This document shows, in pieces, positions 62,267-64,000 of a stretch of 64,000 nt of DNA. Source of the DNA: Pseudomonas flexibilis. GTDB lineage: Bacteria > Pseudomonadota > Gammaproteobacteria > Pseudomonadales > Pseudomonadaceae. The notes beneath the pieces were generated by a model. It did no database searches. It was not told the origin of the DNA and saw nothing but the letters and a program-made list of their open reading frames with translations. The position numbers were made by a program, and so were the translations under genes. Location of the stretch: positions 1 through 64,000 of the forward strand of contig NZ_JRUD01000027.1 in the NCBI RefSeq assembly GCF_000802425.1. Direction: 5' to 3'. Within the stretch, counting starts at the first letter, position 1. Every line of letters starts with the position of its first letter.

Positions 62267-62714
62267 GCAGGACTCGGGACGCGAGGAAGGTGCGCATTCT
62301 AGCGCCGAAGTGGATCCGCGGCGGCGCGTCTGGCCGCGCTTTCTGCTGGGGCTGGCAGCCACCGGGCTGCTGGTGGGCCTGATGCTCGGCAAATGGCTTA
62401 GCCCGGGACCGGCCTACCTGCTGGAGGTGCGCGAAGCGCCGAATGGGCTGGTGCTGTGGTTCGATCGCGAGCCGCTGGCGCCGCGTCTGCAAACGCTGGA
62501 TGGTGCGTTGCTGGTGCAGCTGGACGACGCCCAGGGCGCTGCCCAGGCAGGACGCCTGGCGCTGGACCAGGGCGAAGTGCGCTGGCGGTTGCGAATGGCG
62601 GATTCGGCGCTCCTGCTGTCGTTCGTCGCCACCCGGCCGCTGCGGGCCGAGTGGCGGGGCGAGGCGCGCGGCGGCCAGTGGCGCCTGGAGTTGCGCCTCG
62701 CTGGTGCGGAATAA
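62265..62714 (+). CDS. conserved hypothetical single-pass membrane protein
   Basis: A 149 aa protein with one transmembrane helix at about 24-46 and an extracytoplasmic domain rich in Leu, Arg and Glu. It is probably a counterpart of the unassigned gene next to trmL and ntrC in other Pseudomonas (PA5126 by memory). No domain is recognised. Start ATG 62265 overlaps the trmL start; an ATG at 62253, with GGAACAGG upstream, would add four residues. Function unknown. Confidence 0.7.
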   Translation: MQDSGREEGAHSSAEVDPRRRVWPRFLLGLAATGLLVGLMLGKWLSPGPAYLLEVREAPNGLVLWFDREPLAPRLQTLDGALLVQLDDAQGAAQAGRLALDQGEVRWRLRMADSALLLSFVATRPLRAEWRGEARGGQWRLELRLAGAE

Positions 62715-63099
62715 AAGGGGGAGTCCCGGCCTGCCTAGTACCGAGGTCCCCAGAAACTGACGCAGGATATTAAGCAGAGAATGTGCCAGTTTCGTGACAG
62801 CTGGCATCGGCGCTGGATGCGCGAATGGCGCCGGGTTGTTGGTTCAGGCAGAAATGGCTTCGCACGCTTTGGATGCATGGCGCGGGGAATGGCGCCCTGC
62901 TGTGGACCTGTGGGGCAGGCTTTACGCCGGCCGGCGAGGCCCGCATCTCGCACCTGGATGCCGTGCCTACGAGCGTCGGCCCCACAGGGGATACGGCGGG
63001 GCATCCGCAGGAGCGGCTTGGCCGCGATGTTTTTGAGGCGGGCCGCAGCCAGAAGCTTGCGACTGAAGTCGCTCCTACAAAAGCAAAGTTCGCACGAGC
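62715..63099. other. 385-bp intergenic region with a REPIN
   Basis: No supported gene lies between the hypothetical protein and ntrC. A REPIN occupies 63007-63078; the rest is GC-rich with no clear promoter, terminator or open frame with coding character. Confidence 0.5.
63007..63078. repeat. REPIN near ntrC
   Basis: GCAGGAGCGGCTTGGCCGCG from 63007 faces GCGACTGAAGTCGCTCCTAC ending at 63078, whose reverse complement is GTAGGAGCGACTTCAGTCGC, the well-known Pseudomonas REP core. Confidence 0.8.

Positions 63100-64000
<901 letters not shown>

Overview
The window reads as one continuous stretch of a GC-rich Pseudomonas chromosome. The evidence is the gene order (argE-argA-gshA-tex-ompR/envZ-rimBK-hslR, hslO-pckA, lgt-thyA-folA, hisBHAF-ctpA-envC-gpmI-grxC-secB-trmL-ntrC), GTAG-headed REP/REPIN repeats typical of Pseudomonas, and protein lengths close to those of P. 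aeruginosa homologues. No rRNA, tRNA, CRISPR, phage or classical defence genes were found. The only mobile-element trace is the last 30 codons of an IS110-like transposase at the left edge.

Layout. (1) 146-6218: a CYTH/CHAD triphosphatase, a DUF47 regulator with a Pit phosphate transporter, and the arginine genes argE and argA. (2) 6309-14947: gshA, a hotdog thioesterase coupled to tex, the ompR-envZ (amgRS-like) two-component pair, rimB-rimK, and hslR. (3) 14941-34380: an accessory block of 17 genes between hslR and hslO. Its core is a 14-gene, mostly overlapping leftward operon for a Wzx/Wzy-type acidic exopolysaccharide: UDP-glucose dehydrogenase, UDP-glucuronate 4-epimerase, a polyprenyl-P sugar transferase, a CpsD-like ATPase, Wza-type export lipoprotein, Wzz/GumC-type co-polymerase, three glycosyltransferases, a Wzy/ligase protein, a CE4 deacetylase, a Wzx flippase, an exported glycoside-hydrolase-like protein and a GNAT. 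Next to it are two FemAB/BioF2-fold acyltransferases and a ChbG/YdjC deacetylase. (4) 34562-42290: hslO, pckA, a hydrolase/TetR pair with a perfect palindromic operator, a Tat-type aldo/keto reductase with a nucleotide-translocase-like transporter, and a membrane diguanylate cyclase. (5) 42291-42945: 655 bp without a gene, carrying three DnaA-box-like repeats. (6) 42946-50479: NRDE protein, TSUP permease, lgt, thyA, a GTPase/membrane pair, folA, a YitT permease. (7) 50499-64000: srkA, a PanM-like GNAT, hisB-hisH-DUF2164-hisA-hisF, yibQ, ctpA, envC, gpmI, rhodanese-grxC-secB, trmL and the 3' part of ntrC.

How the parts fit. Most blocks are housekeeping. The exopolysaccharide block is the clear accessory system: ugd and the epimerase would supply UDP-GlcA and UDP-GalA, the sugar transferase and glycosyltransferases would build the lipid-linked unit, Wzx/Wzy would flip and polymerise it, and the co-polymerase plus Wza would export it. 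Deacetylases, acyltransferases and the exported hydrolase-like protein would modify or trim the product. Its ATPase has lost the Walker A lysine, an unusual feature. Blocks that lie on opposite sides of oriC in P. aeruginosa PAO1 (PA52xx/PA51xx and PA03xx, from memory) are interleaved here, suggesting rearrangement between replichores.
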